From the NCBI GenBank assembly GCA_964475385.1, contig CAYYWV010000017.1, positions 1 through 30,288 on the forward strand: a DNA stretch of 30,288 nucleotides, read 5' to 3'. Position numbers and translations under genes: made by a program. The DNA comes from CAYYWV01 sp964475385 (GTDB lineage: Bacteria > Pseudomonadota > Alphaproteobacteria > JAAXGF01). The notes under the pieces are model-generated. The model was not told the DNA's origin and made no database searches. It was given only the letters and a program-made list of their open reading frames with translations. Shown here piece by piece: positions 19,139 through 26,564 of this stretch. Position 1 is the first letter of the stretch; the number at the start of each line of letters is the position of its first letter.

Positions 19139-20004
19139 CCGCGCCGCCGCCGGTCTCGGGCCTCGACCACGTTCTCGTCGGCGTGCGCGATCTCGAGGCC
19201 GCGCGCCGCGCGTATCAGGCGCTCGGCTTCACCGTGACCCCGCGGGGCCGGCACATCGGCTGGGGAACGGCGAACTACTGCATCATGTTCGCGGACGATT
19301 ACATCGAGCTTCTCGGCATCGTCGATCCGAGCCAGTTCACCAACAACCTCGACGTTTTCCTCGGCGTGCGCGAGGGACTGATGGGGGTCGCCTTCGCAAG
19401 CGCGGACGCCGCGGCGAGCCGCGCCGCCTTCCTCGCCCGCGGCGTTGCGGCCCAAGAGCCGCGCGCGCTCGAGCGCGATCTCGAGCTGCCCGAGGGCGCG
19501 GTCCGGCCGCGCTTCCGGCTCGTGCATACCCCGCCCGAGGCGACGCCGGCGATGCCGGCCTTCGTCTGCGAGCACCTGACCCCCGATCTCATCCGACGGC
19601 CCGAATGGCTGGCCCACGCCAACGGGGCGCGGCGCATCGTCGCCGTGACGACGGTGGTCGCCGACCCGCCCGCGCTCGCCCCGGCCTATGCGCGAACCTT
19701 CGGTGCCGGCGCGGTGACGCTGACCGATGCGGTGCTGACCTTGCGTCTCGGGGAGACGGCCCTCACCTTCGCCTCGCCCGACGACTTCGATCTTCTCTAC
19801 GAAGGGGTGGGCGCGGGCGCGGCCGAGCCTCCTTACGTCGCGGCGCTCACCCTTGCGGTCGCCGATATCGCGCGCGCGGCCGCCGTGCTCGACGACGCGG
19901 GGATTCCGACATACGGCGCGTCCGCACAGGCGCTGATCGTCGCGCCCGAGCGCGCCGCCGGCGTGGTGCTTGAGTTCCGCGCCGAACGGCTCAACCGTCC
20001 CTGA
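19135..20004 (+). CDS. VOC family (glyoxalase-like) protein coupled to mtnA
   Basis: A 289-residue protein of the vicinal-oxygen-chelate superfamily, most like the Glyoxalase_3 type. The N-terminal module starts LDHVLVGVRDLEAARRAYQA, with a candidate metal ligand at His12 and Glu58 in YIELLG. A second module begins near residue 163, RRIVAVTTVVADPPAL, and a third related stretch near 240, YVAALTLAVADIARAAAVLD. Substrate and reaction are unknown. It overlaps mtnA as ATGA, so it is expected to be translated with the MTA salvage genes. Its 3' end overlaps the convergent aconitase X small-subunit gene by 14 bases. Confidence 0.82.
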   Translation: MTAPPPVSGLDHVLVGVRDLEAARRAYQALGFTVTPRGRHIGWGTANYCIMFADDYIELLGIVDPSQFTNNLDVFLGVREGLMGVAFASADAAASRAAFLARGVAAQEPRALERDLELPEGAVRPRFRLVHTPPEATPAMPAFVCEHLTPDLIRRPEWLAHANGARRIVAVTTVVADPPALAPAYARTFGAGAVTLTDAVLTLRLGETALTFASPDDFDLLYEGVGAGAAEPPYVAALTLAVADIARAAAVLDDAGIPTYGASAQALIVAPERAAGVVLEFRAERLNRP

Positions 20005-20410
20005 TCTCGATCCGCCCGCCCCGGGCGATGGCGGCCTCGGCGCCGTCGGGCAGCGCGGCTTGGGCCGCGGGCGGCAGCAAAAGCACGGGAATCGCGCCGA
20101 TCCCCATCTCGCGGGCGACGATCGCGCCGATCGGCAGGATCGCATCGCGCGCCCCCAGGACCAGCGCCGCCGGGCCGCGGCCCTTGGCGAGAAGCTCGAG
20201 GAGCACGGCGCTCGACGAGCTCGACCCCCGGGTCGCGGGCAGAACCAGGATGCGGCCGCATATGCTTCGCCCGCGGTCGGGATGGCGCGGATCGTTGATT
20301 TCGCCGCTCGCCGGATCGACCCCGCCCCAGAAGCTGAGCGCCGCATGGAGCCTGAGGATGCGGCCCTCCGCCTCGCCGTCGATCAAGACCTCGGCGACGG
20401 TTACGTCCAC
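19991..20410 (-). CDS. Aconitase X swivel domain protein (DUF126), small subunit
   Basis: A 139-residue protein equivalent to the swivelling domain of aconitase-type dehydratases. Motifs include FWGGVDPASGEINDPRHPDR (about 28-47), the loop LPATRGSSSSSAVLLELL (about 57-74) with the conserved serines, and AIVAREMGIGAIPVL. Its start is GTG at 20410, overlapping the large-subunit stop by 10 bases, so the two should be made together and form one enzyme. In other bacteria two-piece aconitase X enzymes include cis-3-hydroxy-L-proline dehydratases; no proline genes are visible here, so the substrate is open. Confidence 0.9.
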   Translation of the reverse strand: MDVTVAEVLIDGEAEGRILRLHAALSFWGGVDPASGEINDPRHPDRGRSICGRILVLPATRGSSSSSAVLLELLAKGRGPAALVLGARDAILPIGAIVAREMGIGAIPVLLLPPAAQAALPDGAEAAIARGGRIEIRDG

Positions 20411-21654
20411 AGGCTTTCGTCCCGCACGACCCGGCCCGCAATCGCGGAGGCCACGCAGTCCTCAAGGCTGCCGAACGCCACCGCCCAGCCGATGTTGGCG
20501 GGCGCATAGGTCGCGAACTTGGCCGAGTTGGTCATCAGCACGCCGGACCGCGCGGGAAGCACGGGGGCGACGACGATGCAGGTGTCGGCGACGATCTCGA
20601 CGCCCGCGCGGATCAGCGACTCAAGCCGGCCCTCGGCTTCGAGCGCGGCGAGCGTATGCCGCCCCGTGCAAGCGTAAAGCGGCGCGCGCAAGCGGCGGCC
20701 GGCGATCAGGCGCTCGAGCGTGGCGAACTCGGCGACCGAGAAATGGGGGCTGCCCACCGCGACCGCGTCGATCGCGCCGTCGCCGACGGTCGACAACGCA
20801 TCGCGCGCCGCCCGCAAGGCCGCCGCATCGAGCGCGATGCGGCGCTTCGGGATCGCGCCGCCGCAGGCGGTTGCGAGATCGGGGGCCTCGGGGGTGACGC
20901 CTGGAATATGGAACAGAGCCACCGCTCCGGTCGAAGCCGCGGCCGCGCCGAGCGCCTTCAGCCGGTCCTCGGAGATCGCGCGCGGCAGCCCCACGATCGC
21001 CGCCACCGTCTCGCCGACCGCCGCGCCGAGCCAAGCCCCGAACACCGGATAAAAGGCGTCCGACGCCTTGAGCCGGTCCGAGATCGCGGTCGCGTCCACG
21101 ATCACGCGCGCGCGTCGGTTCTCGTCGCGATGCAGGCCGAAGTACGGGGCGCGTCCGGCGATGGCGGCGGCGATGTCGATGAAGTCGCCATAGCGTTCGC
21201 TGCGCGCGCCCAGCGCCGAATTGACGAAGGCGATGGCGTTGCTCTCGCCCCAGGCGACCTGGGCGCCCGGGGGCGGCCTGTGGCCGGCCTGATAGGGCGC
21301 GCAGGTCCAGCTCGGCCGGCAGCCGAGCGCCCGGTAAGCGGCCATCAAGCGATGGCTTCGCCGCCGCGTCGCGGCCGTTGCGCGCACGCGCCCGGGGTGC
21401 AGCAAATCGAGCGCGCCGACGTTGAGCGTGGTCGGCACCGCGACCCGCCCGCCGCCCTCGACCAGCCGGGCGGCGAAGGCCATCCCCGCCTCGCCGTGGT
21501 CGAGGCAGCCATCGACATGGGCCGAGACGATGGGGGTCAGTCTCGGCGCGCCGTTGATGCGCGCGGTCTCGGCGACGATCCGCATCGCCATGGCCCGCGC
21601 CGGCCCCTCCGCGCCTTGGGCGAGCGCGCGTTCCTCGGCGCTCAGCGCGACCAT
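20401..21654 (-). CDS. Aconitase X catalytic domain protein (DUF521), large subunit
   Basis: A 417-residue iron-sulfur dehydratase-like protein. The conserved run WGESNAIAFVNSALGARSER starts at residue 135, after TCAPYQ (117-122). Other family features are VPTTLNVGALD (73-83), GSPHFS (301-306), ADTCIVVAP (356-364) and TNSAKFATYAP (375-385). Cys118, Cys264 and Cys359 are candidate cluster ligands; which ones bind iron was not established here. Known members dehydrate cis-3-hydroxy-L-proline (bacteria) or mevalonate 5-phosphate (archaea). The ATG at 21654 is five bases after the DLH stop, giving the order DLH, large subunit, small subunit. Confidence 0.91.
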   Translation of the reverse strand: MVALSAEERALAQGAEGPARAMAMRIVAETARINGAPRLTPIVSAHVDGCLDHGEAGMAFAARLVEGGGRVAVPTTLNVGALDLLHPGRVRATAATRRRSHRLMAAYRALGCRPSWTCAPYQAGHRPPPGAQVAWGESNAIAFVNSALGARSERYGDFIDIAAAIAGRAPYFGLHRDENRRARVIVDATAISDRLKASDAFYPVFGAWLGAAVGETVAAIVGLPRAISEDRLKALGAAAASTGAVALFHIPGVTPEAPDLATACGGAIPKRRIALDAAALRAARDALSTVGDGAIDAVAVGSPHFSVAEFATLERLIAGRRLRAPLYACTGRHTLAALEAEGRLESLIRAGVEIVADTCIVVAPVLPARSGVLMTNSAKFATYAPANIGWAVAFGSLEDCVASAIAGRVVRDESLWT

Positions 21655-21659
21655 GCGGC

Positions 21660-22331
21660 TCAACCGGCCGCAGCGTGCTCGGCGAGAAAGGCGAGGGTGC
21701 GCTCGCGGGCCAGGCGCGCGCTCTCGGCGTGGTAGTCGGACCGGCGGTCGCAGTTGAACCCGTGGCCGGCGGGATAGACGTGGATCGCGGCCTCCGGCTG
21801 GGCCGCGCGCACCCGCGCGATCTGCTCGGGCGGCGTGGTTGGGTCTTTCTCGCCGTAATGCAGCATCACCGGACACTGCGGATGCTCGTGAATGTACTCG
21901 ACGATCTGGGTTCCGTAGTAGCCGACCGCGCAGGCGGGCGCGAGCCGGGTCGCGGCCAGCCAGGCGAGCGCGCCGCCCCAGCAGTAGCCGACCACCGCGG
22001 CGCGCGGCCCGTCGCCGAAGGCGGCGAGCGCGGCGGCGATGTCGCGCGCCGCGTTGTCGTTGCCGACCTCGGCGCGCAACGCCCGGCCGCGGGCGAAGCC
22101 CTCTTCGTCGTAAGCGAGCGCGACCCCCCGGGCCGCGCGGTCGAACAGGGCCGGCGCGATGACCTCGAAGCCGTCGGCGGCGAAGCCCGCGCAGACCTCG
22201 CGAATATGGTCGTTGACGCCGAAGATCTCCTGCACGATGACGAGGCGTCCTCGCGCCCGCCCCTTGGGCGCGCATTGCCAGGCGTCGAGCACGTGGCCGT
22301 CGAGAGTGGTGAGCTGAATGAACTCTCCCAT
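21660..22331 (-). CDS. Dienelactone hydrolase family protein
   Basis: A 223-residue alpha/beta hydrolase of the dienelactone hydrolase family. The triad is visible as Cys117 in VGYCWGG, Asp163 in YGEKDPTTP and His190 in PAGHGFNCD; Glu35 in QEIFG matches the glutamate that orients the nucleophile. Length is normal. GGGAGG lies about six bases before the ATG, and AT-richer DNA upstream (22332-22400) likely holds the promoter. It is the first gene of a three-gene unit with aconitase X. No catechol or chlorocatechol genes are seen, so dienelactone itself may not be the substrate. Confidence 0.92.
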   Translation of the reverse strand: MGEFIQLTTLDGHVLDAWQCAPKGRARGRLVIVQEIFGVNDHIREVCAGFAADGFEVIAPALFDRAARGVALAYDEEGFARGRALRAEVGNDNAARDIAAALAAFGDGPRAAVVGYCWGGALAWLAATRLAPACAVGYYGTQIVEYIHEHPQCPVMLHYGEKDPTTPPEQIARVRAAQPEAAIHVYPAGHGFNCDRRSDYHAESARLARERTLAFLAEHAAAG

Positions 22332-22393
22332 GGCGCACCTCCCAGTAGACGATCACTTTACAGCATTTCGGCGCCCGAGCGGGAGTGCGCGCG

Positions 22394-22409
22394 AACGTCT
22401 TCAGACGTT
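22394..22409. repeat. Palindrome spanning the ychF stop codon
   Basis: AACGTCT and AGACGTT flank a 2-base centre, a perfect 16-base near-palindrome; as RNA it makes a 6-base stem with a four-base loop. The ychF stop (22401-22403) lies in the loop. No T tract follows. It could be a weak 3' hairpin, or an operator for the DLH-aconitase X unit. Confidence 0.4.
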
Positions 22410-23501
22410 GAATCGAAAGCGCAAGACGTCGCCGTCGCGGACCACGTAGTCGCGGCCTTCGATGCGCAGCTTTCCTGCGTCCTTGGCCGTCTGCTCGCCG
22501 CCGAGCGCGACGTAGTCGTCGTAAGGGATGACCTCGACCCGGATGAAGCCGCGCGCGAAGTCGGTGTGGATGACCGCCGCCGCCTCGACCGCGGTCGCGC
22601 CGTCGCGCACCGTCCAGGCGCGCGCTTCCTTCGGCCCGGCGGTGAAAAAGGTGATCAGCCCGAGAAGCGCGTAGCCTGCGCGGATGACCCGATGCAGCCC
22701 GGGCTCGGCGAGCCCCATATCGGCGAGAAAGGCGTCGCGCGCCTCGTCGTCGCCGAGGCCCGCGAGCTCGGCCTCGATCTTGGCCGAGACGGTGACGCAG
22801 CCCGCGCCTTCGGCCTGGGCCATCGCGGCGACCGCGCGGGTGTGTCGGTTGCCGGCGGCGGCCGCGCCCTCGTCGACGTTGCAGACGTAGAGCACCGGCT
22901 TCGCGGTGATGAGCTGGAGCGCGCGAAAGGCCGCGCGCTCCTCCGGGGCGAGCGCGAGCGCGCGCGCCGGCCGGCCTTCGCGCAAGGCGTCGAGCGCGCG
23001 TTCGAGCAGCGCGAGCTGGGCCTTGGCCTCGCGGTCGCCGCCGCGGGCCTTCTTGACCAGGGGCTCGCGGCGGCGCTCCAGGCTTTCGAGATCGGCGAGC
23101 ATCAGCTCGGTCGCGACGATCTCGGCGTCGCGCAGCGGATCGACGCCGCCTTCGACATGGGTGACGTTTTCGTCCTCGAAGCAGCGCAGCACATGGGCGA
23201 TCGCGTCGACCTCGCGGATATGGGCGAGGAACTTGTTGCCGAGCCCTTCGCCCCGGCTCGCCCCGCGGACGAGCCCTGCGATGTCGACGAACTCGATCTG
23301 GGTCGGCGTGATCGCGGCCGAATGCGCGATCGCCGCCAGCGTTTCGAGGCGCGGATCGGGCACCGGCACCCGGGCCAAGTTGGGCTCGATGGTGCAGAAG
23401 GGGTAGTTCTCGGCCGCGGCCTGGGCGGTCGCGGTCAGCGCGTTGAAGAGCGTGGACTTGCCCACATTGGGCAGGCCGACGATGCCGCAGGTGAATCCCA
23501 T
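22401..23501 (-). CDS. ychF: Redox-regulated ATPase YchF
   Basis: Ribosome-associated P-loop ATPase of the Obg group (OLA1 in eukaryotes). It is 366 residues from the ATG at 23501, the normal size. The P-loop is GLPNVGKST at 9-17 and the G3 region includes DIAGLV. The G4 motif reads NVDE near 199 rather than NKxD, the change that gives YchF its ATP preference. A coiled-coil region near 125-185 and a C-terminal TGS domain ending DGDVLRFRFNV complete the protein. It stands alone between rpoN and the DLH operon. Confidence 0.96.
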   Translation of the reverse strand: MGFTCGIVGLPNVGKSTLFNALTATAQAAAENYPFCTIEPNLARVPVPDPRLETLAAIAHSAAITPTQIEFVDIAGLVRGASRGEGLGNKFLAHIREVDAIAHVLRCFEDENVTHVEGGVDPLRDAEIVATELMLADLESLERRREPLVKKARGGDREAKAQLALLERALDALREGRPARALALAPEERAAFRALQLITAKPVLYVCNVDEGAAAAGNRHTRAVAAMAQAEGAGCVTVSAKIEAELAGLGDDEARDAFLADMGLAEPGLHRVIRAGYALLGLITFFTAGPKEARAWTVRDGATAVEAAAVIHTDFARGFIRVEVIPYDDYVALGGEQTAKDAGKLRIEGRDYVVRDGDVLRFRFNV

Positions 23502-23617
23502 GTCGCGTATGGTCGTTCCAAAGGCGGGAAGGGGCCGGGCGGTCTGCGCGGCGCGCCGGCCGGCGGAGTGAACCACCAGCGCGCCCGCGAGGCAAGAGGG
23601 AACGCGGGCGAACCGAA
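23502..23617 (-). terminator. Gap with hairpin downstream of rpoN
   Basis: The 116 bases between rpoN and ychF contain an 8-base inverted repeat, CGCCCGCG (23582-23589) with CGCGGGCG (23603-23610), loop 13 bases, starting eight bases after the rpoN stop. No T run follows, so termination is uncertain. The rest should hold the ychF promoter; no clear boxes were seen. Confidence 0.35.
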
Positions 23618-25099
23618 TCAGGCTTTGACGGCCTGCCGGTAGCGACGCCGGCGTTCGAGCGAGGACGGAATCCGCAGGGCCTCGCGGTACTTGGCGACCG
23701 TGCGCCGCGCGATGTCGATTCCTTCGTCCCTGAGAACCGCGACCAGGCGATCGTCGGAAAGCGGATTTTCGGGATCCTCGTTGTCGATCAGGATCTTGAT
23801 CCGGTGCCGCACGGCCTCCGACGAGTGGCCGACGCCGTCGCCGCCGGTCGAGGGGATGGCGTTGGTGAAGAAGTACCGCAGCTCGTAGATGCCGCGCGGA
23901 GTCGCCATGTACTTGTTGTTGATGACCCGGCTCACGGTGCTTTCGTGCATGTCGATCGCGGCGGCGATGTCGCGCATGATCAGCGGTTTGAGGTGCTGCA
24001 CGCCGTGGCGGAAGAAGTCGTTCTGCCGGCGCACGAGTTCGGTCGCCACCCGCATGATCGTGTTCGCCCGCTGGTCGAGAGACTTGATCAGCCAGTTGGC
24101 CGACTGCAACCGTTCGGCGATGTACTCTTTCTCCTCGCGGGTCCGCGCTTGGCTGCTGACCACCGCGTAATAACGACGGTTCACCAGCACGCGGGGCAGG
24201 GTTTCGCTGTTGAGCTCGACGATCCAGCCGCCGTCGTTATCGGGACGCAAGAAGATATCGGGGACGATCGCGTGGATGAACTCGCTGTCGAAGATCAGAC
24301 CCGGCTTGGGGTTGAGGCCGCGAAGCTCGGCGAGCATGTCCCGAAGATCGTCGTCGTCGACTTCGCACAAGGCGCGAAGCTCGTCGAAGGCCTGCTGGGC
24401 GACGAGGTCGAGGTTGTCGAGCAGGATTCCCATCGCCGGATCGAGCCGGTTGCGCTCGCGGAGCTGGATGGCGAGGCACTCGGCGAGGCTCCGCGCGAAC
24501 ACCCCGGGCGGGTCGAAATGCTGGATGCGGGCGAGCGTCCGCTCGATGCGCGCGATCTCGCAGTTGAGCTGCCGGGCGACCGGGGTGAGATCCTCGGGGA
24601 TATAGCCGGCCTCGTCGAGCAGCTCCAGAAGATGGGCGGCGATCACCCGGTCGGCGGGGTCGTCGAGCTCCATGTTGATCTGCTCGGCGAGATGGCCGCG
24701 CAGGTCGCGCTGGACGGCCGGGATCTGGTCGCTGACGTCGCCGTTTTCCAGCCCCGCCCGGCCGTTGAGCCAGCCCCCGGGCGGGGCCGCGCCGGCGGCG
24801 CCTGCGGCGTCGGTGTTCCACAGATTGTCGTAGTCGGAATCGAGGTTGGCGACCGGGTCCGCAGGCCCTGGCGGGGTTGCGGCCTCGTCGGCGGCGAGGC
24901 CGCCGGCGTCGCCGTCTAGCTCATCGGGGACGCCGTCCGGGTTTGCCCGTTCGAGAAGCGGGTTTTGCTCGATCTCCGATTCGACATAGGCCGCAAGCTC
25001 GATGTTCGACAGTTGCAACAGCCGGATCGCCTGCTGCAGTTGCGGCGTCATCACCAGGGTCTGGGTCTGCCGCAGGTCGAGCTTCGGAGAGAGCGCCAT
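23618..25099 (-). CDS. rpoN: RNA polymerase sigma-54 factor
   Basis: Alternative sigma factor that recognises -24/-12 promoters and needs enhancer-binding ATPases. The 493-residue protein has the glutamine-rich region I (SPKLDLRQTQTLVMTPQLQQ at 4-23), an acidic, alanine-rich region II (about 45-115), the core-binding and helix-turn-helix region with HESTVSRVINNKY, and the RpoN box ARRTVAKYRE at 464-473. It lies 13 bases after lptB, in the classic lptA-lptB-rpoN order. The genes that often follow in proteobacteria, hpf and ptsN, are not present; ychF comes next. Confidence 0.97.
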   Translation of the reverse strand: MALSPKLDLRQTQTLVMTPQLQQAIRLLQLSNIELAAYVESEIEQNPLLERANPDGVPDELDGDAGGLAADEAATPPGPADPVANLDSDYDNLWNTDAAGAAGAAPPGGWLNGRAGLENGDVSDQIPAVQRDLRGHLAEQINMELDDPADRVIAAHLLELLDEAGYIPEDLTPVARQLNCEIARIERTLARIQHFDPPGVFARSLAECLAIQLRERNRLDPAMGILLDNLDLVAQQAFDELRALCEVDDDDLRDMLAELRGLNPKPGLIFDSEFIHAIVPDIFLRPDNDGGWIVELNSETLPRVLVNRRYYAVVSSQARTREEKEYIAERLQSANWLIKSLDQRANTIMRVATELVRRQNDFFRHGVQHLKPLIMRDIAAAIDMHESTVSRVINNKYMATPRGIYELRYFFTNAIPSTGGDGVGHSSEAVRHRIKILIDNEDPENPLSDDRLVAVLRDEGIDIARRTVAKYREALRIPSSLERRRRYRQAVKA

Positions 25100-25112
25100 G
25101 GCGCGACAAGCT

Positions 25113-25967
25113 CTAGAGGCTGAACCGCTCGCCCAGGTAGACCCGGCGGACGTCCTGGTGGGCGACGATCTCGGACGGCGCGCCTTCCATCAGGACGGTG
25201 CCGTCGTGCAGGATGTATGCCCGATCGATCACGTCGAGGGTCTCGCGCACGTTGTGATCGGTGATCAACACGCCGATTCCGCGGTCTTTGAGGTGCATCA
25301 CGAGATCGCGGATCTCGCTCACTGCGATCGGGTCGATGCCGGCGAGCGGTTCGTCGAGCAGCATGAAACTCGGTTGGGTGGCGAGCGCGCGCGCGATCTC
25401 GACCCGGCGCCGCTCGCCGCCCGAGAGCGCAAGCGCGGGCGTGCGCCGCAGGTGCGTGATCGAGAACTCGGCGAGAAGGTCGTCGAGCATGGCCTCGCGC
25501 TTGTCGCGCTCCGGCTCGACGACCTCAAGGGCGGCGCGGATGTTGTTCTCGACCGTGAGCCCGCGGAAGATCGACGCCTCCTGCGGCAGATAGCCGATCC
25601 CCAACCGCGCCCGGCGGTACATGGGGAGGTCCGTAATATTGTGGCCGTCGAGCATGATCACCCCGTAATCGGGGGCGATCAGGCCCGTGATGATGTAAAA
25701 GCAGGTCGTCTTGCCGGCGCCGTTGGGCCCGAGGAGGCCGACCACCTCGCCGCGCTGGACCGAAACGCTTACGTCGCGCAGGACCGGGCGCTTGTGATAG
25801 CGCTTGCCGAGGTTGCCCGCGATCAGACCGGTGTTGTCGGCGACCAGGCGCGGCACCTCCTCGGGCGGGGCGGCGATCTCGACGCTGCGGACCAGGGGGT
25901 GCCGCCCGCGCACGGGCCCCGGATGCTCGATCGGTTTCGCGGTTCCGTCCTTTTCGCGGTGGTTCAC
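25113..25967 (-). CDS. lptB: LPS export ABC transporter ATP-binding protein
   Basis: ATPase that drives lipopolysaccharide extraction from the inner membrane with LptF, LptG and LptC. Walker A is GPNGAGKTT (80-88), the Q loop includes YLPQEASIF, the signature is LSGGERRR (181-188), Walker B FMLLDEP (201-207), and the switch histidine is in LITDHN. The conserved fold begins near residue 46, so there is an N-terminal extension of about 44 residues relative to E. coli LptB. The start is GTG at 25967, with GAGGA eight bases upstream, which supports the extension. It is 15 bases after lptA. Confidence 0.95.
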   Translation of the reverse strand: MNHREKDGTAKPIEHPGPVRGRHPLVRSVEIAAPPEEVPRLVADNTGLIAGNLGKRYHKRPVLRDVSVSVQRGEVVGLLGPNGAGKTTCFYIITGLIAPDYGVIMLDGHNITDLPMYRRARLGIGYLPQEASIFRGLTVENNIRAALEVVEPERDKREAMLDDLLAEFSITHLRRTPALALSGGERRRVEIARALATQPSFMLLDEPLAGIDPIAVSEIRDLVMHLKDRGIGVLITDHNVRETLDVIDRAYILHDGTVLMEGAPSEIVAHQDVRRVYLGERFSL

Positions 25968-25982
25968 TGGCTCAGTCCTCTT

Positions 25983-26561
25983 TCACTTCTTTTTCTTCGA
26001 TTTCTTGTTTTTGGGCACGAACAGGGCTTTCACGCGGTCGCTTTCGGGAACGCTCGTTCCCGAGGCCGCGGCGCGGCTCTCCATTCGGCTTTTGCCGGTG
26101 GCGAGGTTGATCGTCAGGCGGTCGCCGCGAATGACGTTTTCGTCCCGGGTCAGCACCACGTTGCCGATCAGAACCATGGTGTCGTTGTCGACGTCGTAGA
26201 CGCCGCGGTCGCCTTGGGCGGTCGAATCGGGCGAGGCCAGGAAGACATTGCCTTCGGCGACGATCCGCGAGACGTTGTTCTCGGTTTCGCCGTCTTGGCG
26301 GTAGTGGACGACGAGCCGATCGGCCTTGAGAACGAGTTCGCCTTGAACCGCGTCCACATTGCCGGTGAAAGTCGCAATCTGGCGGTCCTGCTCGACCTCG
26401 AGGTTGTCGGCTGTGATCTCGATGGGTTGGCTCGTATCGTGGCTCGCGCCGAGATCGATCTGGGCCCGCGCCGCCGCTGGGCCGAGGACGAGCCCCGCCG
26501 CCGCGGCGACGAGAAGCGCGCGCAGCAACCCCGCCCGGGACGAAGGACCGCGCTTGCGCAT
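25983..26561 (-). CDS. lptA: LPS transport periplasmic protein LptA
   Basis: Periplasmic beta-jellyroll bridge that carries lipopolysaccharide between LptC and LptD. The 192-residue precursor has an Arg-rich start, a hydrophobic signal (about 11-30) and a likely cleavage after ARA near residue 33. OstA-type repeats follow: ITADNLEVEQDRQIATFTGN, VVAEGNVFLASP-like and VLIGNVVLTRDENVIRGDRL. The C terminus ends in a lysine run, NKKSKKKK, which is unusual. GAGGT lies about eight bases before the ATG. It sits between lptC and lptB in one operon. Confidence 0.93.
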   Translation of the reverse strand: MRKRGPSSRAGLLRALLVAAAAGLVLGPAAARAQIDLGASHDTSQPIEITADNLEVEQDRQIATFTGNVDAVQGELVLKADRLVVHYRQDGETENNVSRIVAEGNVFLASPDSTAQGDRGVYDVDNDTMVLIGNVVLTRDENVIRGDRLTINLATGKSRMESRAAASGTSVPESDRVKALFVPKNKKSKKKK

Positions 26562-26564
26562 CGC

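Noticed and set aside
21675..23642. A 655-codon plus-strand open frame opposite DLH and ychF
   Set aside because: It lies antisense to two genes with clear catalytic motifs and has no recognisable domain.
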